Origin: Stereocaulon alpinum
Taxonomy: Eukaryota; Ascomycota; Lecanoromycetes; Lecanorales; Stereocaulaceae
Reading direction: 5' to 3'
NCBI GenBank assembly: GCA_018257865.1
Contig: JAEUBA010000014.1
Span: forward strand, 1-64,000
Length of the DNA stretch: 64,000 nucleotides
In this document: positions 43,510 through 56,589 of the stretch, in pieces
Numbering within the stretch: the stretch's first letter is position 1
Layout: each line of letters starts with the position of its first letter
Translations under genes and position numbers: made by a program
Notes under the pieces: model-generated
The model's input: only the letters and a program-made list of their open reading frames with translations
The model's database searches: none
Told to the model about the DNA's origin: nothing

Positions 43510-46500
43510 TCATTGAAGATTCTTCCACTCCACCTCCTGAAACCACGAAGTCAACGCAAGCGACAGTCTTTTCGACCGCCGGCTCAGAGTCTTCATCACA
43601 GCCTGCGTATCCGCGTTCCTAAGCACCTCCGTCATCATCGTTGCATTCCCCTGTGGCAGACCCTTTGTCTTCGCCTCCTCCACCCATGAAGTAAGATCCA
43701 AGCTCAACAGCCTGCGGTTGTACTTCTTCTCCAGGAATGGCTTCAGGTTGCTCATCTTGACTTTATCGTCTGAGCAATGATGAAAGACCTGGGCTCCTTC
43801 CTGTTTTGAGAACAGCGAGTCAACAAGTCCTCGCCCTACTTCTTCCACCTCGACGAACTGCATATTGCCCTTGAGATTGGGTGTTTCTGGGGTAGCTCCA
43901 ACGCGTAATGAGTATTCAATGACATTGGCCGTCATGTTGACGTTCTCTGCTCCAGCACCTAGAATGTTGGAAGGACGATGGATCCAGACGGGAATCTCAA
44001 GGTTCTTGGAGCATTGCTCGAGATACGTCTCACTGGCCCACTTACTGGCAGCATAGCCTCCACTGCCGTCAACTGGTGGTCGACGATCAGATATGAAGAT
44101 TTCCGGCAATTCTTCTCCTTCAACGAAGGAAGCGACGCCTGCTGTTGAGACGAAATGGAAAGGAACTTTCCTCGCAGCGGAAAGGCGAGCGAGTTCTTTG
44201 GTGGAGCCCACATTGGTTTTCTCGAGTGTGCTGTAAGCTTTCAAGAAGGAAACATCTGCACCGTTGTGAATAATGCGGTCAGCGTTGCGTGAGAGGTTGG
44301 CGAACACTTCCTTTGAAAGGCCCAGACGCGGTGCTCCTAGGTCACCATAGTGTTTGACGATCTTGGGTGAGTCCACAGCAAGACTGCGAGACGTAGCTCC
44401 ATTCGATAGCCGAATAGCAACACAATGAATGACAGAGATCCTCTCATCTGCTACCAACTCTTGAAGTATGCAACCGCCGAGGAAGCCGGTCGCTCCAGTG
44501 AGGACGACCTCAAGACCAGACTTTGAGATCGGCCTAGACCTTGGGGATGGTGGAGTCTGTTCGAAGAGTGACTTATCTAGCGAAGTAACCGCGTTCCAGT
44601 TGATAGCGGTCTTGATGGTTGGCGAGGCGGCAGCATCAACGTGGGCTGCCATACTTTGAACCGTGCCGGCCTGGAAAAGCTTGAAGAGGGGAACAGACAC
44701 TCCGAACTTTTCCTTGATTTGAGCTTGTACAGTCACAAGGAGCATCGAGTTGCCGCCGACACTGAAAAAGTCGGTTCCTTTTCGCACGAATGCTGGAGCA
44801 GCTGAGGGAATGCAGTCAACCCATATCTCCTTCATAGTTGATTGAGTAGTGGTAAGGTCGTCCTCTTCGGCTTCGTCGTGGCTCAGAGACGGAAGAGGCA
44901 TGGTGTTCAGTGCTCTCCGGTCAAGCTTGCCGTTTGGCGTCCGAGGAAGTCGTTCTAAGACCACGAGTCTGCTGGGCTTCATGGATGATGGCAAGGGAAG
45001 TCCGGTAATGAGGATCTTGGACCAGTCAGAGGACTTGTCTGTTGATGAATTGGGTGCAAGCGCAACGAATCCGACGAGAAATGCTGTGTCGCCTTCACCC
45101 CGCAGAGAGATGGCGGCTTCGCTGATCTCTCCATTGGCATGGCGAATGATGGTATTGGCGATGTCGTCCAGCTCGATCCGGACACCTCTAAGTTTGATTT
45201 GCTGATCGCCGTCAATCCGTCCAAGGAAAACGAGCTGGCCATCGGGAAGAAGCTTCGCTCTGTCACCTGTACGGTACATGCGATTCCAACCCTTGGCTTG
45301 ATCTTCAGCAGATGCGAAGGGATCCTTTACCCACTTGGCTGCAGTCAGCTCTTTCTTGCCAAGGTAGCCACGAGAGATACCAGCTCCACCACAGACCATC
45401 TCTCCTGCGAATCCGACTGGAAGTGGGTTACCATCCGCGCCTAAGATGTAGGCGGAGTAGTTGGGAAGAGAATTTCCGATCATCATGACATGGTCACTGG
45501 CGTTTGGATCCTTGAGGGGTATTTCCCATGCGGAATTGACAATGGTGATCTCGGTGGGTCCGCATGAATTGATGAGACGCAAATTAGGCAGCTGAAGAGT
45601 TTGCAGGTCTTTGACCACGGACGCAGTTAGAGCCTCACCACAAGAGATGGCTGAGCGCCAAGCAGTACATTGCTTGAGGACATCGGAACCTTGTCTGAGC
45701 ATAAGTGAGTAGACCGATGGTGTTACAATGGTGTACGTGACTTGATGGAGAAGCATAAGCTTGGCGAGTTCAAGTGGATCCGCTCGAGACTGGTATGATG
45801 CGACGACAAGCTTGCCCTGGGAACCGAGGAATTGAATCATCTGTGCGAGAGAGAGATCGAACCCAAGATTGGTTGGTTGCAACACAACCTCTTCAATCAT
45901 GTTGAATCTGGCATTGACACCGAGAATGTGATTGACCAAGTTGCCGTTGGTAAGGAGCGTTCCCTTGGGTTTACCGGTAGTTCCGCTTGTGTAGATGATG
46001 CAAGCGATGGACGTCGGCTGTGAGAGATCACGAACGTAATGAGGTCGGTGGCCGTTCAGATCCGCAAGTCTGATAAGAGAGCAATTTTGAAGCTGGAAGT
46101 CCTGGGCAGCCGCAAAGGTGTGCTTGTCGCAGATGATGGCTGAGGGCTTGCAGTCATCCACGATCAATCTCAGGCGCTCTGCTGGGTTCGAAACGTCCAA
46201 TGGCACATACACGGCCCCCATGCGTAGGATTGCCAGCCAGTAGCAGATGCTGTTGACTGTGGGTTCGCAATAAACTGCAACGAAGGATTGGGGCTTGACA
46301 CCAACTCGGATGAGGTGGGTAGCCAAGGCATGAACGCGTGCTGCCATTTGGTTCCAGGTGAGACATCCGCCCACATTATCCAAGACCGCGACTGCATTTG
46401 AACGCCTTTCAACGGCTGTGTCGAACAGTCCGGTGACTGTGAATGACTGATCAAGTTCGATGCGCGGTCCCTTGCCGACCTCAAGAGCGGCTTCGACATC

Positions 46501-49500
46501 CTGTTTCGAGAACAGGCTATGTTCTGCGATCGTGACAGCTGGCTTTGCGCAGAGGCTCTTCAATAGACGGCAATAGATTTGAAGGATTGTCGACAGGTCG
46601 GCATCAGAGTACAGATGTGCTTGGGTGGTAACCGTGATCAGAGTAGTGCCATCCACTGCGTTCTCAACGTCGAATTGTAGGTCATAAGGGTTGCTGACAT
46701 CTTGAAAGTCGATGGCCTCGGCTTCGCATTCGCCTAGAGGTACAACGCGGCTTGAGCCCATTTTGTAGTTCATCAGGACCTGGAAGAGTGGGTTGTGAGT
46801 CGTTGACCGTGGGATCTTCAACTCATCAAGCAGTATGTCGAAGGGCATCTGCGAGTGTGCCAGCGCTGCAAAAGATTTGTCCTTTGCGGCTTTGGCAAGA
46901 TGTGTGAAAGACTGCTCACCGTCCACTTGGAATCGAAGTGGGAGTAAATTCACAAAGAAACCAAGCGTATCAACATGCTCCGGGTCGCTCTTGTTAGCAT
47001 CGGTGATTCCAATGCAGACATCATTGATATGTAAAAGTCTGTGGAGCATGACCTGGACAGTGGCGAGATGGACATGGAATGCAGTTACTTGCAGCTTCTG
47101 ACTAGCAGCCTTGACCTTGGAAGTGAAGGCAGCATCAAGTCTCGTCTCCAGGATGCGGTTCTTGTATTCTGTCAGCGGCTTTCGGATCTTGACCGTACCA
47201 AAGTCGAAGAAAGGCAACACCTCAGGAGGGCTTGGGAACTCCGCCTTCCAATAGGCGGTATCCTTGGCCAGGGTGCGCTCAATCTCGACACGTTGTTTCG
47301 ATGTGTAGTCGAGGTACTGTTTCTTCAGAGCAGCAGGCTTCATTCCTGCGTAGATCATGGCGAAATCTCTGACGAATAGCAGAGCGGTCGTTGCATCAAG
47401 AGCAATATGGTGGTAGCCCATGATCAAGACGTGCGAGTCCGCATTCTCAGTAAGTAGTGTCGCTCTCATGGTGTCTGCGTGTTCAAGATCATAGACGTGA
47501 TCGTTGGTCTTTTGGAACTCCTCTTTAACCATAGCATCTCCCGTCATTTGCTTTTGTTCAAGTTTGAAATGCGTAGACTTGAGGACGCCTTGCATGGCTT
47601 GGCGTTCTGTTGAATCGGTGAAGAAGGCCGTTCGCAGTATTTCGTGTCGTTGAATCGTTGTAAGGAAGGCTTGTTCCATGTCCGCAACACGCAGAGGCCC
47701 ACTTAACTTGTATGCCATGGTGATATTGTATGTTGTAGGGTCGCTCAGGTAGGACTGTAGGAACCAGAGACGTTCTTGCGGCGATGACATTCGTCCAGCA
47801 CGTTCAAATCTGAACGCAGAGCCTTCGATCTTTTTCGAAATGGCGGTCTGTTGTGCATTCCTTGGTATTGGCTCATAGGCTTCGTCCTCGTCAGATGTGT
47901 CCCCGGGAGTAGTTCGTGGTGTCTGATCTGACGACCAACTGTCCTCGAGGGGTGCTGGAGCATCGATCATACTGAAGGGCGTCCCACTTCTTGTTTCCGT
48001 GTTGCTTCCCATGGGCAAGAGTTCGGGAGTTAACATGTTTTCCGTGGGCATCGAAATCTGAAACGACGTTAGCAATCGTGGAGAGTGTCGGGTATGGGGT
48101 TACCTCACCGTTTTGGCCATGGGCACAGACGAAAGTGCAGATGCGGGAGGTGCAGGAGCAATAGGCTTAGAAGCAGCGGGCTTAGATATACTCGATCTAT
48201 GAGCAACTTTGGAGATACTGGATCTAGAAGCCTGTTTTTGCTTCGTCGGTGATGCAGGAGGGGCAGCAGCCACCGGAGCAGCAGAGGCGGTAATTTCGGG
48301 GAGCGATTTCGCCGCCTCCAAACAGAGTTCGCTAATTGAAGCTCCTCCGAGTACCTTTAGAACAGGCATGTCGACGTCCAGCTCATTCAGGAACCAAGAC
48401 CGAATCTCGACAGCCATCAGTGAGTCCACACCAAGGGCAAGGAGAGGTTGCGATGGCTGCATATGATCCTTCGAGCTCTGCAGAATGCGTTCAAGCTTGT
48501 TAAGGAAACCTTCTAGGATAATCTCGGTGCGCTCTTCCATACTGGCGGCGGCTGCTAAGCGTTGCTTTGGTGGCACGGTCTCGCTGCTTTCAGAAGATGT
48601 GTCTTCCTCTTCATCGACCACAACGTGGCCGGAAAAGCGAACGTTGTCAGCATAGAATGGGTTCTGCGCATCAGCACGAGTGCTGAGTCGACCAAGACCT
48701 GTGATGAAATCGTTGGAATGGCCAGAGTCCGGTCGGCCAACAATGATACATTCCGCGAACATGTCCAGGAACGACGATTCGGAGATGGGCATAAAGTTCA
48801 TCCTCTTCAAAGTTGATTCATAAAGCCCAGTTTGGAACACAACTCCGACACCGAGGACTACACCAATGTGCATGACGGAAGCCGCAAGACCTCTAGCTCT
48901 ACGTTGCGCAGCAATAGTAGCCATGTACAAGTTCGCTGCGAGATAATTGGTCTGGCCACGATTGCCGACGATACTAGCGAAGGAGGAGAATAGGATGAAG
49001 AAATCAAGACCCTTGCCCGAGAATAGCTTGTCCAGATTTCGTGTGCCTGTGACTTTGGGCTTTAAAACCTTCTCGAAGTCTTCGGCTGTGATGTCCAGGA
49101 AAAGGCGGTCGGAAAGCACCATGGCGGCGTTTGCAACACCAGCAATTGGAGGCATGTCTCTATTAATCTCTTCGTATGTGTTCTGCAACAGCTTCGCATC
49201 GACAACATCAGTCTGAAAGATCCTTGGGTTTCCACCCATGCCGCGTAGTTCGTCGAGCCAAACCTTGTTCACGCTCTTTGGATTGCGGCTTGTGAGCGCC
49301 AGATGCTTGGCTCCATTGGCGACCATCCATCGGCAAAGTGATTGGCCTAGACCTCCGGTGCAGCCCACAAGGAGGTAAGTTCTGTCTGAGCGGAAAAGAC
49401 CCTTGGTGTCGACAGGCGCGACATTGATTGAAGCAACGGAATCCTTAGTGAAGTCCAAAACGCAAGGGAAGGATCTGATTTGGGGATCGTTGGTCAGTTG

Positions 49501-52500
49501 GGAGAGCGAAATGATCGAAGAATCGGCCGAATTTGAGTCGGAACCTTGAGCAATGCTTTGCGCCTTGGTGAGAGCGTCAGCAACGCCACTCGGAATGGTA
49601 TCGATGTCCGTGCTTGACTGCGCGCCAACAAGATTGTGAAAGCTGTTGATGATACACCTCCTTGGTAAGCACGATTCCAAGACTGCGACTGGGGCACCAA
49701 AGTTCACGAAAAGATCGATGTTGGCTGGAAGTAGGGCGCGGATCTTGCGTTGCGGGGTGTGAGGATCAATATACACTGCTTGGGGATCTACAGCGTTTGG
49801 ATCCGATGATGCCAGAATGACTTCGGTCCCAGATTCATTGGCTCTGCTTTTGAAGGCGGTGCTCAATGCTTGGTCTGCCTCGAACAAGAGGATGGTCGAG
49901 CCCGGGCGAAGTTGAGAGAGCAAAGTATCAGCAAGGAAGGTAGTTGCAACCGACTGGATGAATCGAGCTGGTGCATCCACAGAGACTGACACTGGAACAA
50001 CCAATGGAGCTGGGACATCGACGACAGATCCAAGGCTGCTGGACAAAGCAAGCACTTTGGTGCCGACTAGACCTGGCAGCTCAGCTCGAACGACTTGGCC
50101 AAGACAGAGGTACAGACGCACGTTGCTCGCTACCTTGATGGTAGAAAGCAATGCATGGGTGACATGAACGGCGACATCCGAAGCCCGCGAGGCCTTGACA
50201 ATCGAGTGGCGAGGCTCCGATAGGACATAGGAGCCTTGAGACTGCTCAACGAAGATCGGCGACACGGAAGGCTCGACGTTCTTTGTGATTGGTCGACGAA
50301 TAGCATTCAATCGCTCGTTCAGGGTAGGATCTGCTATGACACGGGGAATCATCATTTGCCTGTGTTCCACGAGCAGCTCAGGCTCTAGCGTCCACAGGAG
50401 TTCCGGGCAGGATGCTTTGATGGCGTCATGGCCGATGAGGCGCATAGCAGCCTCTGCAATGAAAACATTGGCAGTCGCGAGGCATTTTGGGTCCACGTCG
50501 ATAAGTTGGAACTTGACATGGCTATACTCTGCTTGGAGACCTCTGCCCATGCCGACAGACATGTTTGCAAAGGGGTTCTCAAGTCTGCAACCGGAGGTAA
50601 CCCAGAGTATCTGACGGGCCTCGTCGAAAACCTTTCGCAGCGCACGAAGTCTATCGTCGGATAGAGAGTTCCAGATGGGTTCATCTAGATCCTGGAGGAG
50701 CAGTACAGAGTTCATGGGCTTTGACTGACGCAAGATATCTTCGACGCGGTTGAAGTATGTAATTTTCGGCATGTCTCGGTTCAGAAGTTTGCAAGATTGC
50801 ATTAGATAGCTGTTGATCTCAGCCCTTCTTCGTTCATTGCGTCCGATGAGGAACAGACTGCCTAAGGAAATTGGCAATGCTGGTGGCGTCAGTGGATTCC
50901 GCAGGAACATGACTTCGTCGTTGACAGCTTGAGATAGCATGACCGAGAAGGTTTGCCTAGAATCGTCAGTGTAGTCATTCCTTACATGGTCGACGCCAGA
51001 AAAGCCAGTCTCCTTTAGCACGCAAGACCACTGCGCAACCGAGCTCGATGGACCATGACGGCGGCCATCTTCATCATTAGGCCACCAGCTGGCAATTCCA
51101 GACATTATGAAGTTGGTACGAAGGACGTCACCAGTAATGTCGAGGATGAGTAGATATCCACCCGGCTTGAGGAGCTTTCGGAAGTTTGACACTGTGCGTC
51201 GAAGGTTCTGAGTCGCATCAAGGGCATTGGCAGCGATGATCAGGTCGTACGTCTGCTCTTCATATCCTTGAGCGGAGACATCTCCTTCAATGTCAAGGGT
51301 CTGGAACTTGATCCTCTTTGCCCAAGTCTTCAATACATTCTCAGCAGTTGGGAAGGCGTCGGTCGAATGGTCGGTGAACGTGTAAGCTTTGAACGCATGA
51401 CCAATCTGGTGCAAGATACTCTTCGTCGCATCGCCTTTCCCAGCCCCAACTTCGAGGATCCTCATTCTTGGGTAGCGATGCGTGATCTGGCCGACAGTCT
51501 TCGCCAGTGTGGCTTTTGCTGCACGCATACCAAGCCCACTTTCCTTGTAGCCATCCAACTTGTTGTCTGCGTTTAGGTGCTCGAGAATGTTTGTCTCACC
51601 TTTGACCACCGCCAAAAGATTCTTACCAACGGTGCTGATCAGCTGAATATCGACGTTGGCAGAATGTTTGGATGCTAGCTCCAAAAGCCAAGCAGCATCG
51701 TCGGACGACCACTCTTCCCGGATCGTAGGATGTTGGCCGCTTTGAATTATGGGGAAAAGGTGTTCGATCCACTCGAAGATGCGCTGATGGCTCGAAGCGA
51801 GATTTTTTATCTCTTCCGGCGATACGGCAGCATTGAGCTGACGGAGGTACATGTAGGACAGGCGCTCGCAAAGGTCAACGAGATCTAGCTCAGCGGCCAA
51901 ATCCTTGGTATTGGTGCTCAAGCTTGGTATCCCGGCTGAGACGTCTGCTTTCAAGACAGTTTGGGCGTACAGCTCGTTGTCGTTGGCAGCTCTAGGTCGA
52001 TCGAGTGAAGTGCAAGCCAAGCCCTCGACTTGAATCTTGGGCTCACCCGTCTCGGCATCATACATATCAATGTCCCCAATTATCTGGCTACCCTCATTGA
52101 CGGTGATGAAGGACTCAATAGATACCTGAGTTTTCTCAGGTGACTGCTTTCCGGTTGGGAAGCGAATGCACTTGATATGAGTGGGCACCAATGGTGCGTT
52201 CATGGTACCGTCCTCGGGGTAATGAAGAGCCGCGAACAAACTTTGGAAAGCTGCATCGAGAAGCGCTGGATGTATCATTGCGGACATGTATTTGTCTTCT
52301 GGGTACTCGACAGCTGTGGACGTTGCTCGATTCATACGTCTTTCGATAGTGTCTAAGCGGCGGAAAAGCCCTTGGTAGTCAAATCCAATGACCTTGAGAG
52401 CCTCGTAAAAGGTGTCAGTGCTAAGTGGATTAAGCAAGATCGGCGTATCGTCACGCTTAGGCAACGGCGAAGTCCTAGTGTTTCCAAGAATGACGCGTAG

Positions 52501-55500
52501 GCGACCCCGGGCGTTGATGTCCCAGTTGTCTGCTTGTTCTCCAACGCAGGAGAAGCAGCTAAACTCAGCTTCGATGTACTTCTCCCCGTTAGATGTCCCT
52601 TCACCTGTCTTTCTAAGACCAAGCAGTGTGTCGACACCAGAGGCGTCATCCTCCAAGGGAATGGCACGAGAAATTTCGACATCTAGAAGTTCGACCATCA
52701 CGGTTGGCTGGCCTGGAGCGAGCTCTTTTGAGGCTTCCAGTGCCATAACAAGGTAACCAGCTGCAGGAAACACAATTTGGCCCTGGACTTTATGGCCGGC
52801 AAGCCACGGAGTCTCAGAAACACGGAGAGTGTTTCTCCAACGCATGTCAAATTCGAGATCATCTGGGAAACGCTCTCCAAGAAGATCGTGCCTTGGTTTG
52901 CTACGCAGACGATACCTTCTGGACTGGCGGGATTCTGTCCAGAATGTCTGTGAATGATCCCAGGCATATGTTGGGAGTCCTGTCAAAAGACGGGGTTGAA
53001 CGTCTGACTGAAACGAGCGAGTGTACGTCTCCAAGTTCATCGACGACGTAGGCATATGCGTCATGAAGAAGCCGAAGGTGCCTGAGATGGCTGCAACATC
53101 GTTCATTCCTCTTGTAAGAGTCGCTCCGTAGGTCAAGGAAGACCCAGTAACATGCTTGATCGTCTGCAGAGCGGGGCCTTTCAACGCCGCATGAGGTCCG
53201 ACCTCGAGGGCAAGATCGAAAGGTTGTTCGTTTTGCATTGCATGTTCGATGGCATTGGAGAACAAGACAGGGTTAAGCATGTTGTCATTCCAGTAGGTGC
53301 TCGCCAGAGCTTCGAGACTGGCAGATTCCTCGATGCGGTCTCCAAAGACACTCGAAATCCAGACGCAACCTGACCTAGGATACTTTGCTTTGATCCCGCA
53401 AGCCTTTAGTGACTCGATATATGGCTGGGAGCTGGGCTGCATGTGTCGAGAATGATATGCTTTATTGACTTTCAAGAGACGGACAAAAGTCTTTTGCTTC
53501 TCGAGGAGACCCTTGGCAAGCTGGATGGCATCAACATCTCCAGAGAGGGTAACGCTTTGAGGAGCATTGCTTGCGGCGACCTGGACACGTCCGCCGATAA
53601 CAGGCTGATTGCAGAACTCGGTAGCTTCGTCAAAAGACATCCCAGCCGCCATCATAGAACCAGGCTCTCCACCGGGACCTTTGGATAATTTGGAATGGAA
53701 GCCACGATAGTAGGCTATTTTGATGGCCTCGGACGCTGTGATCACTCCAGCGGCATAAGCGGCAGTGATTTCGCCAGATGAGTGGCCAATAACGGCAGCA
53801 AACGAAATACCAGCTGACTGTAAGATATTGACAACCATGACTTGGACAGCCGTACAGATTGGTTGAGCAAGCTCTGCCTCATCTAGTCGTGATGGCCGTT
53901 CTTTGTCAGTCAGCTCCTCCATCAGTGACCAAGTGGGACCATCAGGAAGATCTGCAAGACAAGCCTCAAGGTACTCAATGGTGCCTTTGGCCATTGAAGA
54001 AGCGAGGATCAGGTCCCGGCCCATGTTGGCCCATTGAGCTCCCTGGCCGGTGAATACACCAAAGATACGAGCTTTGCTGGTGCGAGCTGCAGAGCGATGA
54101 CCAATCGGAATTGGTGGACTGTCTTTTGCCTTTTCTAGCGCAGCCTCCATGTTGGAAATCACCTCCTCTTTGGAAGGACCAGAAAAGACCGCTTTCACTG
54201 GAAGCTCCGATCGCCGAGATTGTAAAGTCCAAGCAAGGTCGTTGAGACAGAGTGAATAGTCATTCTGAATGAACGCACTGTACTGGGCCACCATTGACAT
54301 GAGCGATCTTTCGGAGTTGGCAGAAAATACCAGAGGGGTTGCCAACGGCAGCGACGCCATAAGCTTGGGGGCCAGGGTTAGCTTTGGCTGAGGTTCGTAG
54401 CTCTCGAGAATAGCATGGGCGTTAGTGCCCCCGAAACCGAAAGAGTTGACACTTGCTCGACGTGGTTGATCGGGTAGCAAGCGAGGCCATCTCTGTTCCT
54501 TGGTTACGACGCGCAGGTTGCTGGTAAGCGGCAAAAGCTTGGGGTTCAATTTCTCGAAAAGCATGTTGGGAGGGATGATGCCGCGTCTCAAGGCGTTTGA
54601 GACCTTGATCAGTCCGGCAAGGCCAGCAGTACCCTCCGTGTGCCCAACTGCAGTCTTGACAGAACCGACAAGCATGACGTTATCGTCGCTTGTGGAGTGC
54701 TTCTTGTCCTCGGGGAAGAAGGCATCTCGGATTCCACGGGCTTCCATTGGGTCACCAGCAGGTGTGCCTACGACGGTTAGCTAGACTCAGGAATAAACGT
54801 TTTCAAGCGGGTGCTTACCGGTTCCGTGTGCCTCAAAGAACTGGCACCGGTCATTTGGAAGGGAAGGATCCAAGCCTGCTCGTTGGTAGACTTGTCGGAT
54901 CAGCCTGGTCTGAGCTTCAGGGCTAGGCAAGGTGATGCCCTGAGTACGCCCATCGGAGTTGACACCGGTCTCGCGGATGATGCATTGGATATCGTCTCCA
55001 TCTGCAATGGCGTCCGAGAGCTTCTTCAAGATGACCGCGGCAAACCCCTCACCACGAGCGTAGCCATTTGCACCAGCATCCCACATGCGGGAACGGCCTT
55101 CTGGAGACAACATGTGAAGATTGGTCTCGCCCATCATGAATTCTGGGTTGAGGATTAGGTTGGCACCTCCCGCAACAGCCATCCTTGATTCGCCATTGCG
55201 AAGACTCTGAACAGCAGAGTGCACGGCGACCAAGCTGGACGAGCAAGCGGTGTTCATGCAAACAGATGGTCCCTTCCAATCGAAAAAGTAAGAGATCCTG
55301 TTGGCGAGGATGCTAGCTGCAGCACCAGTTGCGAAATATTTCGGCATCGTGTCTGGGTTACGGAGGAGTAGCTCAAGGTAGTCACCAGTCATGACGCCAA
55401 CATAGACAGCGGTATCTGAAGCCTGCATACCCTCAATGGAGAAGCCGCCGGCCTCCATTGCTTCGTAGACGGTTTCAAGGAGAATCCTATGCTGAGGGTC

Positions 55501-55785
55501 AATTGCAGCAGCCTCCTTTGCATTAATACCAAAGAAGTTTGCGTCAAAGGCCTTGACATCTTGTTCCAAGGTGTATGCGCTGTCCACGTTGATGCATCCA
55601 TGTCGTTCCCCATTGGGATGGAAGAAACCTTCAGGATTGAAGCGGCTTGAATCGATCTTTTTCAAGGCATCACGCTTCTCAATGAGCAAGTCCCAAAGCT
55701 TTGAAGGGCTGCTGGCGCCACCGGGGAAGCGACACCCGCTTCCAACAAGTGCAATAGGCTCTGGTATGCCGTTGCTGGCGGACAT
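43510..55785 (-). CDS. PKS-NRPS hybrid synthase, KS-AT-DH-cMT-KR-ACP-C-A-T-R
   Basis: Three exons, 55785-54819, 54767-48109 and 48057-43510 (12174 nt), encode 4057 residues; both introns are 51 nt with GCTAAC branch sites. Intron 1 restores EAHGTGTPAGDPMEARG; intron 2 (phase 0) joins VPMAKT to ISMPTEN between ACP and C. Key residues: KS Cys near 180 (NTACSSSL) and two His (EAHGTGT, GHTEG); AT GHSSGE near 651; DH HKVQGQIVFP near 981; cMT EVGAGKG near 1428; KR GGLGQS near 2128 with Tyr near 2264 (TNYLAAN); ACP GVDSL near 2436; C HHIALDA near 2757; A YTSGTTGKPKG near 3231; T GGNSM near 3644; R GATGFLG near 3731 and YAASK near 3878. No enoyl-reductase motif is found between cMT and KR. The enzyme should make a methylated reduced polyketide, couple it to one amino acid, and release it reductively; product unknown. 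Confidence 0.93.
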
Positions 55786-56589
55786 GTTGATCGTTCGGAT
55801 TGTTACGATGTTATTCTGGTTATTCGAATGTTTGGAGTACGGATAGTAGGTTCGTGGCGTAACAATGTAATACTCGAGATTGTGAGAAGATTTAGTAGGG
55901 GGATCGAGATAGCAATCGAGTCACTGTAGTCGAGCGTTGAGAATCAAGCTGCAGACTGAAATCGAGATTGGTTTAGAGAAACCGAATCCAGTGAAAGGAC
56001 CAGTGGGCAGGCTTGAGTCGGAGCTGTATTAGGACAATCTACTGATAGTGGGAGGATATCGATTGGGCCTTTGAGGATGATCAAGGCGTGACTGAAATCA
56101 ATCGGTTGTGGTAGTGTTGCCGAATTGATAGCGGACAACTGGAGTCTGAATCGTAGGGATGCTTGGTATCTTTCCCAATAATGAGAGTCTTCCCGATGCG
56201 ATAATGAGAAATGGAGGGACAAGAGCGAAGAGGCTTTCGACGTGCTTGTTATGAGTACTCTGCACGTGGTAATTCACTAGTAAAATCCCCGGGTGGGTCA
56301 TCGTCGGCGACCACGCGAGATAGTTACATCCGAGCTAGGTTGACCGCATCGGCGGGTTTCAGCTTTTGTTCTGGAACACTGTCAGGCACAGCGAGTTTGA
56401 CAAACCAGGTATAAACGGGTCTTCGCAGATACTCTCCGATGCAAATTCGGAAGCACCGACCCTTGTGAGACTGAGGCGCAGCCACCACCGAAGAATCCAT
56501 TTACTATAAGCACAAGCCGAACTCACGCAAATTGATACCTTGTCACCTTTCCCAACCCATTCTTCGGTCGCAAAAACGTGCTTGTCATC
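55786..56589. promoter_or_regulatory. Divergent promoter region, PKS-NRPS / hydrolase
   Basis: These 804 bases separate the two start codons and should carry both promoters, so joint regulation is likely. I saw no unambiguous repeated CGG half-site pair for the AflR-like factor. Confidence 0.55.

Noticed and set aside
48058..48108. Separate PKS and NRPS genes with a stop between them
   Set aside because: The apparent stop lies in a 51-nt intron with canonical ends and a GCTAAC branch site; removing it joins ACP and C domains in frame.
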